Source: an uncultured Acidobacteriia bacterium (lineage in GTDB: Bacteria; Acidobacteriota; Terriglobia; Bryobacterales; Bryobacteraceae). From it: DNA of 64,000 nt. Position numbers and translations under genes: made by a program. Below the pieces are notes generated by a model. It searched no databases. It was not told the origin of the DNA and saw only the letters and a list, made by a program, of their open reading frames with translations. Every line of letters begins with the position of its first letter. The stretch's first letter is position 1. The stretch is taken from NCBI GenBank assembly GCA_903875575.1, contig CAIQWJ010000007.1:1-64000 (forward strand). The letters are read 5' to 3'. This document shows, in pieces, positions 17,660-26,754 of the stretch.

Positions 17660-19882
17660 ATGACTTCCGGTAAGATCAAGGCAAATTCGGCAGTACCGGC
17701 CGGAATCGCTTCAGCCGGGCTCATCCGTTCGAGACCCGCGTGGCTGCGTTATACCTTCGCCATCGCGCTGACCATCGCAGTCTGCGTCCTTCGATACGAA
17801 GTCGGCAAACTGGTGGGCGAGCGACTGCCACTGCCCCTGTTCGGACTTGGAGCCATCATCGGCTGTATCTGGTACGCGGGTGCCGGACCCTCAGTCGTGG
17901 CTTCACTCTTCATCACGGCCTGGTACGTTGCTGAATCCCGGGGGCTGGTTTTTTCCAACCTTGACGGCACCGACCCCTATCTCTGGTCCCACTGCTGCAT
18001 CTTTCTGCTGGAGACCGCCGTACTTTGCGCCTTCGGAAACCAGATGCACTCCATGGCCGAAAAGGCGGCCCGGGGCGAAGACTGGCAACGGCATCTGGTT
18101 GAAACAGCCGGCGAAGGCATCTGGATCGTCAACACCGAGGGCGTGATCGACTACGCCAACCCCCGCATGGCCGAAATCCTGGGTTATCGTCCTGGACAGC
18201 TAACCGGCCGTCAATTCGAAAGCTTCCTGTTTCCCGTGGACCTTCCAGCCGAACAAATCCGCTTTCAAAACCGCCGCCCGGGCATCCGCGAACAATACGA
18301 CCGCCGGTTGCGCCATGCCAATGGCTCAGAAGTATGGACCCTCGCCTGCACCAGCCTCTACGCCCACGGCGGGAAGGATTCCGGCCTGCTAACCATGATG
18401 ACCGACATTACCGAGCGCAGAAAGGCCGAATACGCCCTGCGCCAATCCGAGCGGAAATTTCGCGGCCTCTTCGAGAATATCCGGGAAGGCGTCTATCAGA
18501 CCACGCCGGATGGTCGAATCCTCGCCGCTAATCCGGAATTACTCCGTATGCTGGGCTTTTCCAAACGTGAGCAACTCGACGTTCCCGGCGTCGTCAGGGA
18601 CACGTTTGTTGACGCCGAAACCCACCGGAGACTTAGAGACCGACTCGAAAGCGACGGCAGCTACACCAACGTGGAATTTCAGTTGCGAACCCGCGACCAC
18701 CGTATCATCACCGTTCGGGAGAATGCCCGGGTCGTATTCAGCGAGGCTGGCGATGTCCTCTATTACGAAGGGACGCTCACGGATATCACAGAACAGATCC
18801 AGCTCGAAAAACAGCTTCGACTGGCCCAGAAGGCGGAAGCCGTGGGCCGCCTCGCCGGAGGCATCGCCCAGGACTTCCGTAATTTGGGGATCGGCATGAT
18901 GCGCGACCTGCAAATCAGCCTCCGCGTACTTTCCCCCGACCACCCTGCTCACCCACACATCGCTAATGTCGCCAGGTCCATGGAGGGAGCCGCCGGTCTC
19001 ACCCGCCAGATCCTTAACTTCAGCCAGCGCCACATCACCGGCAATGAAGTGCTCGGCATCAACACCTTCCTTCGCGCTCTGGAACCTGAACTTCGCGGAC
19101 TCGCGGAGCCAGACTTTTCGCTGACCCTCTCACTTTGCCCCGAACCGGCACCCGCTCTGGCCGACGCCGACCACCTGCGGCAAATCGTTACCGGCTGGCT
19201 GATCCACGTGCGCCGACACGAGTGGAAGGTCGCCGAAATTGAAGTGGCCACCGCCATAGTGGCGGCCTCGCACGATGGGACACCGGGGCCCTTTGTATCT
19301 CTTTCCGTCCGCGGCACGGGCGCGCGGGAAGCCTCGGCCGCCAGCCTGCCCATCGCGGGCACTTCGACCACTCAGGCGATCCTCGCTCAATTTGGTGCCA
19401 CCATGGCAGCCGCTGCGGACCCATCGAGCGGTATCTGCTACACCGTATATCTGCCGCTCTCCGCCCCCGCGCCTCAGGCGCTGGAAACGCCTCCTGCTAT
19501 CGGGCTCGAACGTCGCACCGAAACGGTTTTTCTGGTGGAGGATGAGCCGCTGATTCGGGAATTGAGCCGGGATATGCTCGAACGGCAGGGTTTTCGGGTT
19601 CTGACCGCCGGCACAACCACGGAAGCCCGTCGGATGGCAAAGCTATCCCCCGCCTTTCACGTCCTCGTGACCGGTTGGGCGGCCAAAGACGGTTCCGAAT
19701 TGGTCCAACTGCTCCAGGAGATGCACCCCACCCTCCGCGTCCTTTTCATTGCGGGCTACGCGGACGGCACGCCGGATACAACAGGCCTGCCGGAAGGTAC
19801 CGCCGTTCTGCAAAAGCCGTTTTCGGGAGATTCTCTGGGACGCCGGATTCGCCAGTTGCTGGACCAGCCGCCGGCTCAGTGA
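17660..19882 (+). CDS. Degenerate hybrid sensor kinase: TM-PAS-PAS-pseudokinase-pseudoreceiver
   Basis: The 740-residue protein has membrane helices at about 28-135 and two PAS domains (about 148-260 and 275-390). A histidine-kinase-like region follows, then a C-terminal receiver-like domain (about 622-735). Key residues are missing. The H-box reads GGIAQDFRN, with Gln404 (CAG) where the phospho-His belongs. The N-box and the D-x-G-x-G box are not recognisable ([10 protein letters not shown]). The receiver keeps its acidic pair (VEDEP) and Lys (LQKPF) but has Gly672 (GGT) at the phospho-Asp position. The frame is intact, so it is probably a working non-phosphorylating signalling scaffold. It starts 16 bp after the symporter stop. 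Confidence 0.85.
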   Translation: MTSGKIKANSAVPAGIASAGLIRSRPAWLRYTFAIALTIAVCVLRYEVGKLVGERLPLPLFGLGAIIGCIWYAGAGPSVVASLFITAWYVAESRGLVFSNLDGTDPYLWSHCCIFLLETAVLCAFGNQMHSMAEKAARGEDWQRHLVETAGEGIWIVNTEGVIDYANPRMAEILGYRPGQLTGRQFESFLFPVDLPAEQIRFQNRRPGIREQYDRRLRHANGSEVWTLACTSLYAHGGKDSGLLTMMTDITERRKAEYALRQSERKFRGLFENIREGVYQTTPDGRILAANPELLRMLGFSKREQLDVPGVVRDTFVDAETHRRLRDRLESDGSYTNVEFQLRTRDHRIITVRENARVVFSEAGDVLYYEGTLTDITEQIQLEKQLRLAQKAEAVGRLAGGIAQDFRNLGIGMMRDLQISLRVLSPDHPAHPHIANVARSMEGAAGLTRQILNFSQRHITGNEVLGINTFLRALEPELRGLAEPDFSLTLSLCPEPAPALADADHLRQIVTGWLIHVRRHEWKVAEIEVATAIVAASHDGTPGPFVSLSVRGTGAREASAASLPIAGTSTTQAILAQFGATMAAAADPSSGICYTVYLPLSAPAPQALETPPAIGLERRTETVFLVEDEPLIRELSRDMLERQGFRVLTAGTTTEARRMAKLSPAFHVLVTGWAAKDGSELVQLLQEMHPTLRVLFIAGYADGTPDTTGLPEGTAVLQKPFSGDSLGRRIRQLLDQPPAQ

Positions 19883-20146
19883 TCCCCACTCAAGCGCACC
19901 CCCGCAACGTCGGCATATTGACGATCAACCTGAAAACGGCGGTTGGGGCGTATTCAACTGGCCGCTTGCCGACGCGGGCAGCTCCTTAGGGCCGGCAACT
20001 TACCGAACCCCGACTGGAGCGGCACCGAAAATCAACGGCTTCGCTCCTTGCAGGTTGGGTGGCAGCGGCTTCTGCACCAGGCGCTGGTCAAAGCAGAACG
20101 TCACCGAATCGCAGTCCGTCAACTGCCGTTATTAGAATCACAGAAA
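19883..20146. other. 264-bp spacer without a convincing gene
   Basis: It lies between the degenerate kinase gene and the tRNA. On the minus strand a 40-codon frame (TTG 20122 to stop 20000) runs just downstream of the tRNA. It has protein-like composition but no recognisable family. No terminator, repeat or integrase remnant is evident. Confidence 0.4.
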
Positions 20147-20223
20147 TGGTAGGCGCGGCAGGATTCGAACCTGCGACCACCGGCTTAGAAGGCCGGTGCT
20201 CTATCCAACTGAGCTACGCGCCC
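20147..20223 (-). tRNA. tRNA-Arg (anticodon TCT)
   Basis: The reverse strand folds into a full cloverleaf of 77 nt with an encoded CCA end. The acceptor stem is GGGCGCG with CGCGCCT (G1-U72 wobble). The D arm has AGCTCAGTTGGATAGAGC, and the anticodon loop CTTCTAA carries TCT between CCGGC and GCCGG. The T arm contains GGTTCGAATCC. The 5' end lies only 8 nt after the fliJ stop codon on the same strand. It therefore either shares the flagellar transcript or uses a promoter inside the end of fliJ. Confidence 0.96.
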
Positions 20224-20231
20224 ATCTTGTG

Positions 20232-20813
20232 TTACGGGTTGTTTTTCAATTGTACCGTGCCGGGCGATCGTAGCTGGTCGCACCAACTGCTCAGAGACGC
20301 TCTCGCGTCCCTGCCCGGAACATGCAGGGGCCCGGCCCCTTCATGAAAAGCCGGCCTTCTCCCGGCACCCGCCGACTCTGCAAGCCTGGCTTGGCCTGAA
20401 AGCCTCGCAAGGAATGCCTCGCCCGCGAATTCTTCCGTCTCCCGGCCCAGTTGTTTCGCCCAGTCAGACAGGCCCTCTGCCTTCAGATTCTCCAGCACCC
20501 GAAGCTTCTGGTGGGCTTCCACCATCTTCTGCGTTTCCAATGCCAGTGCCTGTCTGCCCCGGCGAAGTTCCGCCTCAAGCGTCTGAATACGGCGACGACA
20601 GCGGTCCAGATACGCATCCCAGGCGAAAAATGCCGCACTACCAGCCAATGCCAACCCAGCCGATTCATTTCGAAGGCTCGAATGCACGCCCATCAGTTCC
20701 CGTTGATCGGCCGCAACTTTCTCTGAAGCTCGCATCACGCTCTCCTGTGTCAGGCGTAGCTGAGTCGCCCGCCAGCGAAGCGCAGCATCCAGCCGAAAGC
20801 GAAACGCCTTCAT
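20232..20813 (-). CDS. fliJ: Flagellar export chaperone FliJ-like
   Basis: The 193-residue protein begins MKAFRFRLDAALRWRATQ, the usual FliJ start, followed by two long coiled-coil helices. A conserved-type VLENLKAEGLSDWAKQ lies near residue 108-125. FliJ is the stalk of the FliH-FliI export ATPase and escorts substrates at the cytoplasmic gate. It directly follows fliI (25 bp), as in most flagellar operons. The protein is about 45 residues longer than usual. The extra tail (Gly/Arg/Pro-rich, to VQLKNNP) has a different composition and its DNA leads straight into the tRNA. Sequence similarity is weak and position carries much of the call. Confidence 0.82.
   Translation of the reverse strand: MKAFRFRLDAALRWRATQLRLTQESVMRASEKVAADQRELMGVHSSLRNESAGLALAGSAAFFAWDAYLDRCRRRIQTLEAELRRGRQALALETQKMVEAHQKLRVLENLKAEGLSDWAKQLGRETEEFAGEAFLARLSGQARLAESAGAGRRPAFHEGAGPLHVPGRDARASLSSWCDQLRSPGTVQLKNNP
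20249..20254 (-). promoter_or_regulatory. Possible -10 box for the tRNA-Arg gene
   Basis: TACAAT on the minus strand lies inside the 3' end of fliJ, 25 bp before the tRNA 5' end. No good -35 hexamer sits at 16-18 bp. It could allow tRNA expression independent of the flagellar operon. Weak evidence. Confidence 0.25.
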
Positions 20814-20838
20814 GTCGCACCTCCCTTTTCACTCGCGG

Positions 20839-22170
20839 TCACGCAACGCCAGCCAGCAAACCAAGTCGTTTCGCTGTATCTTCGGCACTTGAGACGTCGG
20901 TCGGACCCTGCCGCAGAAACTTCATGATCTCGTCCCTCGAACGAATCGCCGTATCAAGACGTGAATTCGAGCCCGAAACATAAGCCCCCAGGTTGATCAG
21001 GTCTTCCGACTGCCGGTATAGCGCCAACGCTTCCCGAATCCGACGGGCCGACTCGGCTTCCTCCGCAGTCGCCAGTTTCGACTGCAGCCGGCTGACCGAA
21101 TCCAGCACCTGAATCGCCGGATAGTGGCCCGCCGACGCGAGTTCCCGCGAAAGCGTAATGTGACCGTCCAGAATTGCGCGCACGGCATCGCAAATCGGCT
21201 CGTTGAAATCGTCGCCTTCCACCAGAACGGTGAAGAATGCCGTGATCGACCCCACGTCGAAGTTTCCCGCCCGCTCACATATCTTCGGCAGCAGGCTGAA
21301 CACCGAGGGCGTGTAGCCCTTCTGGCTGGGGGGTTCGCCCGCGGCCAGACCGATTTCCCGCTGCGCCATCGCCAGGCGTGTGATGGAATCCATCACCAGC
21401 AGTACATCCTCGCCCTGATCGCGAAAATACTCCGCAACCGCCAGCGCAACAAAACAGGCGCGAACCCGCAACGCGGCCGGTCTGTCTGAAGTCGCCACAA
21501 TCACGACCGACCGGCGCATCCCCTCCGGCCCAAGATCGTGTTCGAGGAATTCCCGCACCTCGCGATTTCGCTCGCCGATCAGCGCAATGACGTTGACCCC
21601 CGCCGAACTGGAACGCGTCATGGAACCCAGCAGCGTACTCTTCCCTACGCCGCTTCCGCCGAAGATGCCCACGCGTTGGCCCTTGCCGCAGGGCAGCAAC
21701 CCGTCAATCACCCGTATGCCCGTCACCAGTTTCTCGCTGATATGCTTCCGCGCGAGCGGGTTGGGGGGCTCGGAGTGAAGCGGTCGCGTTTCCCGCATGG
21801 AGATGGGCGGACCTCCGTCCATGGGCATGCCAAATCCATCCAGCACGCGCCCCAGGAGCTCCCGCGAAACATCCACAGTGCTCTCGCCTCCGCGCGCCAG
21901 AATGGCATCGCCAAGGCTGAGGCCGCTCGTCTCTTCGAGCGGCATGGAGAGTACCCGCCCATCGCGGAACCCCACCACCTGCGTCCGGATTGACTTCCCC
22001 GTGCGCGTCCGAATTTCACAGAAGTCGCCGATTGCCGTCGTCGGCCCGCGTGACTCCACCAGCAGGCCCACCAGTTCCACGACTTCGCCCGACATGCAGA
22101 TCGGATCCATGCGCTCCAGCATGGCGGAAAACTCCCGCAGATCGAGCCCGGGTTCTGTCACGCTTGTCAT
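20839..22170 (-). CDS. fliI: Flagellum-specific export ATPase FliI
   Basis: This 443-residue F1-beta-like ATPase has Walker A GIFGGSGVGKST (about residues 165-176), the ASCE strand VLLVMDSITRLAMAQREIGLAAGEPP, and SVFSLLPKICERAG, all typical of FliI/type III ATPases. It powers unfolding and entry of flagellar substrates at the cytoplasmic face of the basal body, with FliH and FliJ. Its start overlaps the fliH stop by 4 bp and fliJ follows. Length is normal. The DNA-encoded order flgBC-fliEFGHIJ is the classic one. Confidence 0.97.
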   Translation of the reverse strand: MTSVTEPGLDLREFSAMLERMDPICMSGEVVELVGLLVESRGPTTAIGDFCEIRTRTGKSIRTQVVGFRDGRVLSMPLEETSGLSLGDAILARGGESTVDVSRELLGRVLDGFGMPMDGGPPISMRETRPLHSEPPNPLARKHISEKLVTGIRVIDGLLPCGKGQRVGIFGGSGVGKSTLLGSMTRSSSAGVNVIALIGERNREVREFLEHDLGPEGMRRSVVIVATSDRPAALRVRACFVALAVAEYFRDQGEDVLLVMDSITRLAMAQREIGLAAGEPPSQKGYTPSVFSLLPKICERAGNFDVGSITAFFTVLVEGDDFNEPICDAVRAILDGHITLSRELASAGHYPAIQVLDSVSRLQSKLATAEEAESARRIREALALYRQSEDLINLGAYVSGSNSRLDTAIRSRDEIMKFLRQGPTDVSSAEDTAKRLGLLAGVA

Positions 22171-22847
22171 CGCTGGGTTAACCTGTCCGTCAGTCCGCGA
22201 CTGATCTCAGCAAGCTGGCTGTCCACGGACGCGTCAATCGCTCCGTCCGCGCAGCGCACCAGAAAAGTGCCCGGCGCACATGCCGGATCGGCCTCAATAT
22301 TCACCTTGCGGTTGCTTCCCGCCGGCAGCGAGCCCCGTATGGCTTCGGCAAACTGCGGATGCACCGTCAGATGCCAGGACTCCGTCCTTGTCAGCCGGTC
22401 GAAAACCACGCGCGCCAAAGCGTTGAGGGCATTGCCATCAATGCTCAGCTCGCGATGCAGAATCCGCTGCGCGATCTGCAGCGACAGTTCCACAGCATCT
22501 TTCTCGGCCCTCCGCCGCAGATCCGGTCTCATGTTGACAACTTCGGCGATGGACGTCTTCAACCGTTCCAGCACCGGAGCGACGGCGGCGCGGGCCTCCT
22601 GCTCACCCTGCTGCCGGCCCGCCTCAAAAGCCTCTCTTTTCGCCGCTGCCAGGGATGCCTCCAGCGTGCGGATCTTCGCCACCAACTCCGCCTGATCCTC
22701 TCCTCTGCCGCCGTGGTCAACGTCACCCGAAGACGGTTGCGCCCCGCTCGGCGGTCGCCGCAGTTCGTTGATTGCCGGGACGGCCTCCCCGAACGTCATC
22801 ACGGCAACCCGGGCGGCGCGATCACCCTTCATCACCTTAGACAACAT
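22167..22847 (-). CDS. fliH: Flagellar assembly protein FliH
   Basis: The 226-residue protein has a charged, Gly-containing coiled-coil middle (about 55-110: LVAKIRTLEASLAAAKREAFEAG). Its C-terminal domain is related to V/F-type ATPase stators (LSLQIAQRILHRELSIDGNALNALARVV). FliH binds FliI, keeps it inactive until docking, and tethers it to the C ring through FliN. Position between fliG and fliI with overlaps of 11 and 4 bp confirms the identity despite low sequence conservation. Confidence 0.92.
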   Translation of the reverse strand: MLSKVMKGDRAARVAVMTFGEAVPAINELRRPPSGAQPSSGDVDHGGRGEDQAELVAKIRTLEASLAAAKREAFEAGRQQGEQEARAAVAPVLERLKTSIAEVVNMRPDLRRRAEKDAVELSLQIAQRILHRELSIDGNALNALARVVFDRLTRTESWHLTVHPQFAEAIRGSLPAGSNRKVNIEADPACAPGTFLVRCADGAIDASVDSQLAEISRGLTDRLTQR

Positions 22848-23868
22848 ACTGTTCCGCCCCGCCGCCCTTCAGTGATATGACGCCTTCGGCATCCAGCTGC
22901 CGGACAATCCCGATGATCTGCTGTTGCGCCCCTTCAACGTCCTTGATCTTCACGGGCCCCATGGAATCGATATCTTCCCGTAACATCTCAACCGCGCGCG
23001 GCGACATCGTGGAAAAGAAGTGTTCCTTCAGTTTGGCGCTGGTGCCTTTGAGCGCGGTAGTCAGGACCTTTCGATCCACGCGGGCCAAAATCTCTTTCAG
23101 CTGAGCAGCATCAATCCCCAGCAAATCTTCGAAGACGAACATGAGTTGCCGAATTGTCTCCACCAGATTGGGGTTCTGCGTCTCGATCACATCCAGAATC
23201 TGTTTACTCGCGCCCGCATCCAGCTGATTGAAGATTTCGGACACCGCCCGCACGCCGCCGTAGGATTCGCGGCTGAACTGGCCAATAACCTGCAGCTTTT
23301 CGCCAATCACTTTCGCGATCTTGTTTACAATCTCCGGCGTTATCTGGTCCAGATTCGCCATGCGGAGAGCGACATCGGGCCGCAGTTCCGGCGGCAGTGA
23401 AAACAGCAGCGACGCTGCCGAGGTTGCGTTGAGATGCGACAGCACCAGCGCAATAGTCTGAGGATGTTCGTTGTGAATGAAACGCGCCAGCTGCTGCGGA
23501 TCGGCTTTCTGAAGAACATCCAGATGAACGTATTCACCGCCCATCATCATGATGAGCCGGTCCACAATCTTCTTGCCCGCTTCCGGACCGAAGGCTGTGG
23601 TCAGCATTTTTTTCGCGTAGTCGATACCACCGCGCACGGCAAAGTCGTGCGCCATGCTCATCTGGTAGAACTCTTCGAGTGCCGCTTCCGCCTGATCCGA
23701 AGTCAGCGAATCGATACGCGTGATTTCGCGCGCCACCAATTGAACTTCCGCTTCGCTCAGCTCGCGGAGAATCGACGCACTCAGGTCGTCACCCAGCAAC
23801 AGCAGGAGCGTTGCCGCCTTACGGATACCGGTCATCTCACCGGGAGATGCTGCCAATGCCGGGGTCAT
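22837..23868 (-). CDS. fliG: Flagellar motor switch protein FliG
   Basis: The 343-residue protein spans the FliG N, middle and C domains. EHPQTIALVLSHL is the EHPQ motif of the middle domain, and ARVDRKVLTTALKGT with SPRAVEMLREDI marks the torque-generating C domain. FliG forms the upper C ring, attaches to FliF and meets the stator. The start is chosen at ATG 23868, overlapping the fliF stop by 4 bp. Full length, no odd features. Confidence 0.97.
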   Translation of the reverse strand: MTPALAASPGEMTGIRKAATLLLLLGDDLSASILRELSEAEVQLVAREITRIDSLTSDQAEAALEEFYQMSMAHDFAVRGGIDYAKKMLTTAFGPEAGKKIVDRLIMMMGGEYVHLDVLQKADPQQLARFIHNEHPQTIALVLSHLNATSAASLLFSLPPELRPDVALRMANLDQITPEIVNKIAKVIGEKLQVIGQFSRESYGGVRAVSEIFNQLDAGASKQILDVIETQNPNLVETIRQLMFVFEDLLGIDAAQLKEILARVDRKVLTTALKGTSAKLKEHFFSTMSPRAVEMLREDIDSMGPVKIKDVEGAQQQIIGIVRQLDAEGVISLKGGGAEQYVV

Positions 23869-25544
23869 GATCTCTTGTTCCCATCCACCAGCCAGGCCCG
23901 CAATACTCCCGCAGCGGCAGCCGGGTCTTTCGAAGAGGTCTCGCGGACATGGCGTATCAGAACTTCAGTCGCCTTCGTCGCCGGTGGCAGCTTAATTCGG
24001 CTCATGATCTCGGATTCCAGACGCGCCTGTTCAGCTTCGCTGTCTTTAATCTTTCGCTCGATATCCTCGGCGGTGGCTAGCCTCGCCGTCGTCTCGCCGT
24101 CCGCCTCCGGACTGGCGGGCAGTGCCCCGGGCGAGGTATCCGTGGCCGCAGCAGCCGGAGCCTTACGCTTCAGCATCATGAACAGCGTTCCCGCCACCAG
24201 CAGAACCACAACCAGGCCACCGCCACCCAGAATCATCATTTGCTGCTTATCGGCCAGCGGCGACTTCGGCTTCGCCACCGGTGCCGGTCCCAGTGGCGGC
24301 TCGGCATCCGTGGTCGATTCGAACGGCAACGCCTCCACTGTGATCTGGTCTCCCCGCTGTTCGTTGAACGCGGCAATTCCCGCCACCACGTCGTGAACAG
24401 CTTTCAGCAGTTCCGCCGACGGTGCCGTTACGATCTTCTTCGCCCTGGTGCCGGCTCCTTCCCAGCGGACCGCATGGTCCACCAGTACGATCGTAGAGAT
24501 TTTTCGTATAGCGCCGCGCGGGCTGACCGTATGCCGAAGAGTGCGCCCGGGCTGGTAGGAGACGTTTTCCGTCCTTCGCGTGATTCCCGCGGTGGCACCA
24601 GCCGGTCGCGGGGCAGGGGAGGGGAGATTCGAAGAGGTACCCGGTGTGCCACCCGTAATTCCCGTGCCTGTCGATTCTTCCGTTACCTGAGAGGTGAGCG
24701 TCGCCGATTTCGTTGGGTCATAAATCTCATCGCTCTGGTCCACACTCGTAAAATCGCAATCGATGCTGACTCCGGTACGGAACTTTCCCGCCCCCAGAAC
24801 AGGCTCCAGCGCGCCACCCAGCTTCGCCTGCAACTCCGCTTCCAGTTGCTGCCGGTAATCGAGGTTGACCTCCGCTGCCTTGGCATCCCCGTCTGTCGCC
24901 CGCGGACGATTCAGCAGCCTGCCCCGGTCGTCAATAATGGAAACCGCCTCCGGTCCCAACCCGTCCACCGCGCTGGCCACAAGATTGGCAATCGCGGTGA
25001 CACTGTTCTGTTGTATACGGGCGGTGCTCTTTAACTTCAGGACGACCGTGGCCTTCGCCGGCTGCCGGGAGTCGAGGAATACAGATTCTTTTCCCGCCGT
25101 AATATGGATCCGCGCCTGTTCCACCTCGGACAGGGTTGCCACCGTGCGTTCGAGCTCACCCTCAAGCGCCCGCTGGTAATTCACCTGTTCGGTGAAATCG
25201 CTCGCGCCCAGATTGGTTCGGTCAAACAGTTCGAAGCCGATCCGTCCGGAGCGCGGCATAGCCGAACCCGCCAGCGCCAGCCGCGCCTCGGCCAGTCGAT
25301 CCGAGGGCACCATGACCGTTGCACCGGTTTCATCCAGCCGGTATTCGATGCCCGCTTCTTTGATCTTCTGCGTAACCGTCGACGCGTCCTCCGGCGTCAG
25401 AGAGGAATACAGCGTCCGGAAGTCCTGGTCGTGCTTCCACCGGATTCCGCCCGCCACCATCGCCGCAAGCAGAATGGGCACCAAAACCAGCGAGATGCGC
25501 TGTGCCGTGCTGAACGAATTCCAGAGTCGCGTAAGCTGATTCAT
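23865..25544 (-). CDS. fliF: Flagellar MS-ring protein FliF
   Basis: The 559-residue protein has TM helices near residues 20-42 and 435-458. Between them lie the YscJ/FliF ring-building domains (DFRTLYSSLTPEDASTVTQK, SAVDGLGPEAVSIIDDRG). The cytoplasmic C-terminal tail (VLIRHVRETSSKDPAAAAGVLRAWL) is the FliG-binding segment. FliF is the first inner-membrane ring and base of the flagellum. A Gly/Pro/Thr-rich loop near residue 300-320 is typical of the variable periplasmic part. Confidence 0.97.
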   Translation of the reverse strand: MNQLTRLWNSFSTAQRISLVLVPILLAAMVAGGIRWKHDQDFRTLYSSLTPEDASTVTQKIKEAGIEYRLDETGATVMVPSDRLAEARLALAGSAMPRSGRIGFELFDRTNLGASDFTEQVNYQRALEGELERTVATLSEVEQARIHITAGKESVFLDSRQPAKATVVLKLKSTARIQQNSVTAIANLVASAVDGLGPEAVSIIDDRGRLLNRPRATDGDAKAAEVNLDYRQQLEAELQAKLGGALEPVLGAGKFRTGVSIDCDFTSVDQSDEIYDPTKSATLTSQVTEESTGTGITGGTPGTSSNLPSPAPRPAGATAGITRRTENVSYQPGRTLRHTVSPRGAIRKISTIVLVDHAVRWEGAGTRAKKIVTAPSAELLKAVHDVVAGIAAFNEQRGDQITVEALPFESTTDAEPPLGPAPVAKPKSPLADKQQMMILGGGGLVVVLLVAGTLFMMLKRKAPAAAATDTSPGALPASPEADGETTARLATAEDIERKIKDSEAEQARLESEIMSRIKLPPATKATEVLIRHVRETSSKDPAAAAGVLRAWLVDGNKRS

Positions 25545-25577
25545 CCTGTTCCCGAAACTTTTCCGTTGCTTATGCGT

Positions 25578-25883
25578 TTACATCGGCATTTTCATGATTT
25601 CCTGGTATGCCGAAACGAACTTGTTTCGAACCTGTTGAAATAATTCCAGCGAAAGTTCCGCGCTCTGCGCTGCCAACGCCACTGTATGGACATCGCCGTT
25701 GCCGTGCAGTAACAGATCCGACGCTGCCGTTTGCGCCTGCGATTGCGCACTCTCCACGCTTCCAATCGCCGCGCCGACAGCGTCGGCAAAACCGCTGGCG
25801 GAGCCGCTTGATGACGCGCTTGAGGGCGATGCGATCGCGGGGACCGAAATCGACGCAATCGTCGCGGGAAATGAGAGATTCAT
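25578..25883 (-). CDS. fliE: Flagellar hook-basal body protein FliE
   Basis: The 101-residue protein has a Ser/Ala-rich N-terminus, then the FliE helices. VGAAIGSVESAQSQAQTAAS and the conserved-type ending SLELFQQVRNKFVSAYQEIMKMPM identify the family. FliE links the MS ring to the proximal rod and is the first export substrate. It sits between flgC and fliF as usual, with gaps of 12 and 33 bp. Confidence 0.95.
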   Translation of the reverse strand: MNLSFPATIASISVPAIASPSSASSSGSASGFADAVGAAIGSVESAQSQAQTAASDLLLHGNGDVHTVALAAQSAELSLELFQQVRNKFVSAYQEIMKMPM

Positions 25884-25895
25884 GATGGCACCTTA

Positions 25896-26333
25896 CTATT
25901 TGAAGAGTTCGAGCGACCGCCCGATCATGTCTTTGACCGTGGCGATGGCAGCCACATTCGCCTCGTATCCGCGCGAAGCGCTCATCAGATCGACCATTTC
26001 TTCCGACGGGTTGATCTTCGGAAACGCGACGTATCCGTCGGTATCCGCATCCGGATGGCCCGGCAGATAGCGGCGTTCCGGGTCACTCTGGTCCACCGAA
26101 ACGCTGGATACGGTCACGCCCTGCGACCCGCCGGCGCTGACCTCCGCCAGCGTCCCCGCAAAGGAACTCTGGACCGGTGCTGTACTGAACACCGCGTCCT
26201 TACGACGATACGGCCCGCCGCCGGGAGTTCGGGTCGTGTCGGCATTTGCCAGGTTCTCGGTAATGAGTTCAGCGCGCGTCCTCTGCGCTTCCATCCCGGA
26301 GGCGCTGACGGAAATTGCCCCAAAGAGACTCAT
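25896..26333 (-). CDS. flgC: Proximal rod protein FlgC
   Basis: The 145-residue protein starts MSLFGAISVSASGMEAQRTRAELITENLANADTT with the rod N-motif. It ends with the conserved helix EEMVDLMSASRGYEANVAAIATVKDMI. It is a proximal rod subunit exported through the MS ring. Its start overlaps the flgB stop by 4 bp. Confidence 0.97.
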   Translation of the reverse strand: MSLFGAISVSASGMEAQRTRAELITENLANADTTRTPGGGPYRRKDAVFSTAPVQSSFAGTLAEVSAGGSQGVTVSSVSVDQSDPERRYLPGHPDADTDGYVAFPKINPSEEMVDLMSASRGYEANVAAIATVKDMIGRSLELFK

Positions 26334-26683
26334 GACGACCGCCCTTCTTCGATGGCGGACCGAATCCCCTTGATTTTTCCCTTCAGCAATTGCGTCGCAA
26401 GATTGAACCGGATGTCGTTCTCGGCCAGCAATCGGGATTCGCGATCGATACTGACGTTGTTGCCGTCATTACGGGTTGTCAGTCCGGCTGCCTGCTCGGC
26501 TACCTCTTCCACCATCGGGGTGAACTGGGCGAATACCGACTGAAAACCTCCTGGCATTTCTACGTCGCGGGTTCTATAGCCGGGAGTATCCGCGTTGGCA
26601 ATATTGGAAGCAACAACTTCCTGGCGACGCGCCAGATAAGTGAGGTAGGAACCGAGATCCAGTCCGCCGGCCGCAAGTGACAT
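26330..26683 (-). CDS. flgB: Proximal rod protein FlgB
   Basis: The 117-residue protein contains RRQEVVASNIANADTPGYR, the flagellar rod signature, near residues 19-37. It ends with the short C-terminal helix. FlgB is the first proximal rod subunit on FliE. It heads the flgBC-fliEFGHIJ operon. A candidate sigma54 site lies only about 12 bp upstream of the ATG, which would make the mRNA almost leaderless. No strong ribosome site is visible. Confidence 0.95.
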   Translation of the reverse strand: MSLAAGGLDLGSYLTYLARRQEVVASNIANADTPGYRTRDVEMPGGFQSVFAQFTPMVEEVAEQAAGLTTRNDGNNVSIDRESRLLAENDIRFNLATQLLKGKIKGIRSAIEEGRSS

Positions 26684-26694
26684 ACTTCATCACA

Positions 26695-26710
26695 AGCAAT
26701 CCGCCCGCCA
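26695..26710 (-). promoter_or_regulatory. Candidate sigma54 promoter for flgBC-fliEFGHIJ
   Basis: The minus strand reads TGGCGGGCGGATTGCT. It matches TGGCACG-N4-TTGCW at TGGC, G and TTGCT with exact GG-N10-GC spacing. The predicted start of transcription falls at about 26684, one base before the flgB ATG. Confidence 0.5.
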
Positions 26711-26754
26711 TCCCGATATCATTCAAATCATTGACTTCAGCCCATCCGCAACTG

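Noticed and set aside
20000-20122. 40-codon minus-strand frame just after the tRNA
   Set aside because: Composition looks protein-like but it has only a TTG start, no ribosome site and no family resemblance. I could not show it is an integrase or gene remnant.
20147-20223. tRNA as an integration site of a mobile island
   Set aside because: No integrase, direct repeat of the tRNA end or foreign-looking gene block is visible on either side.
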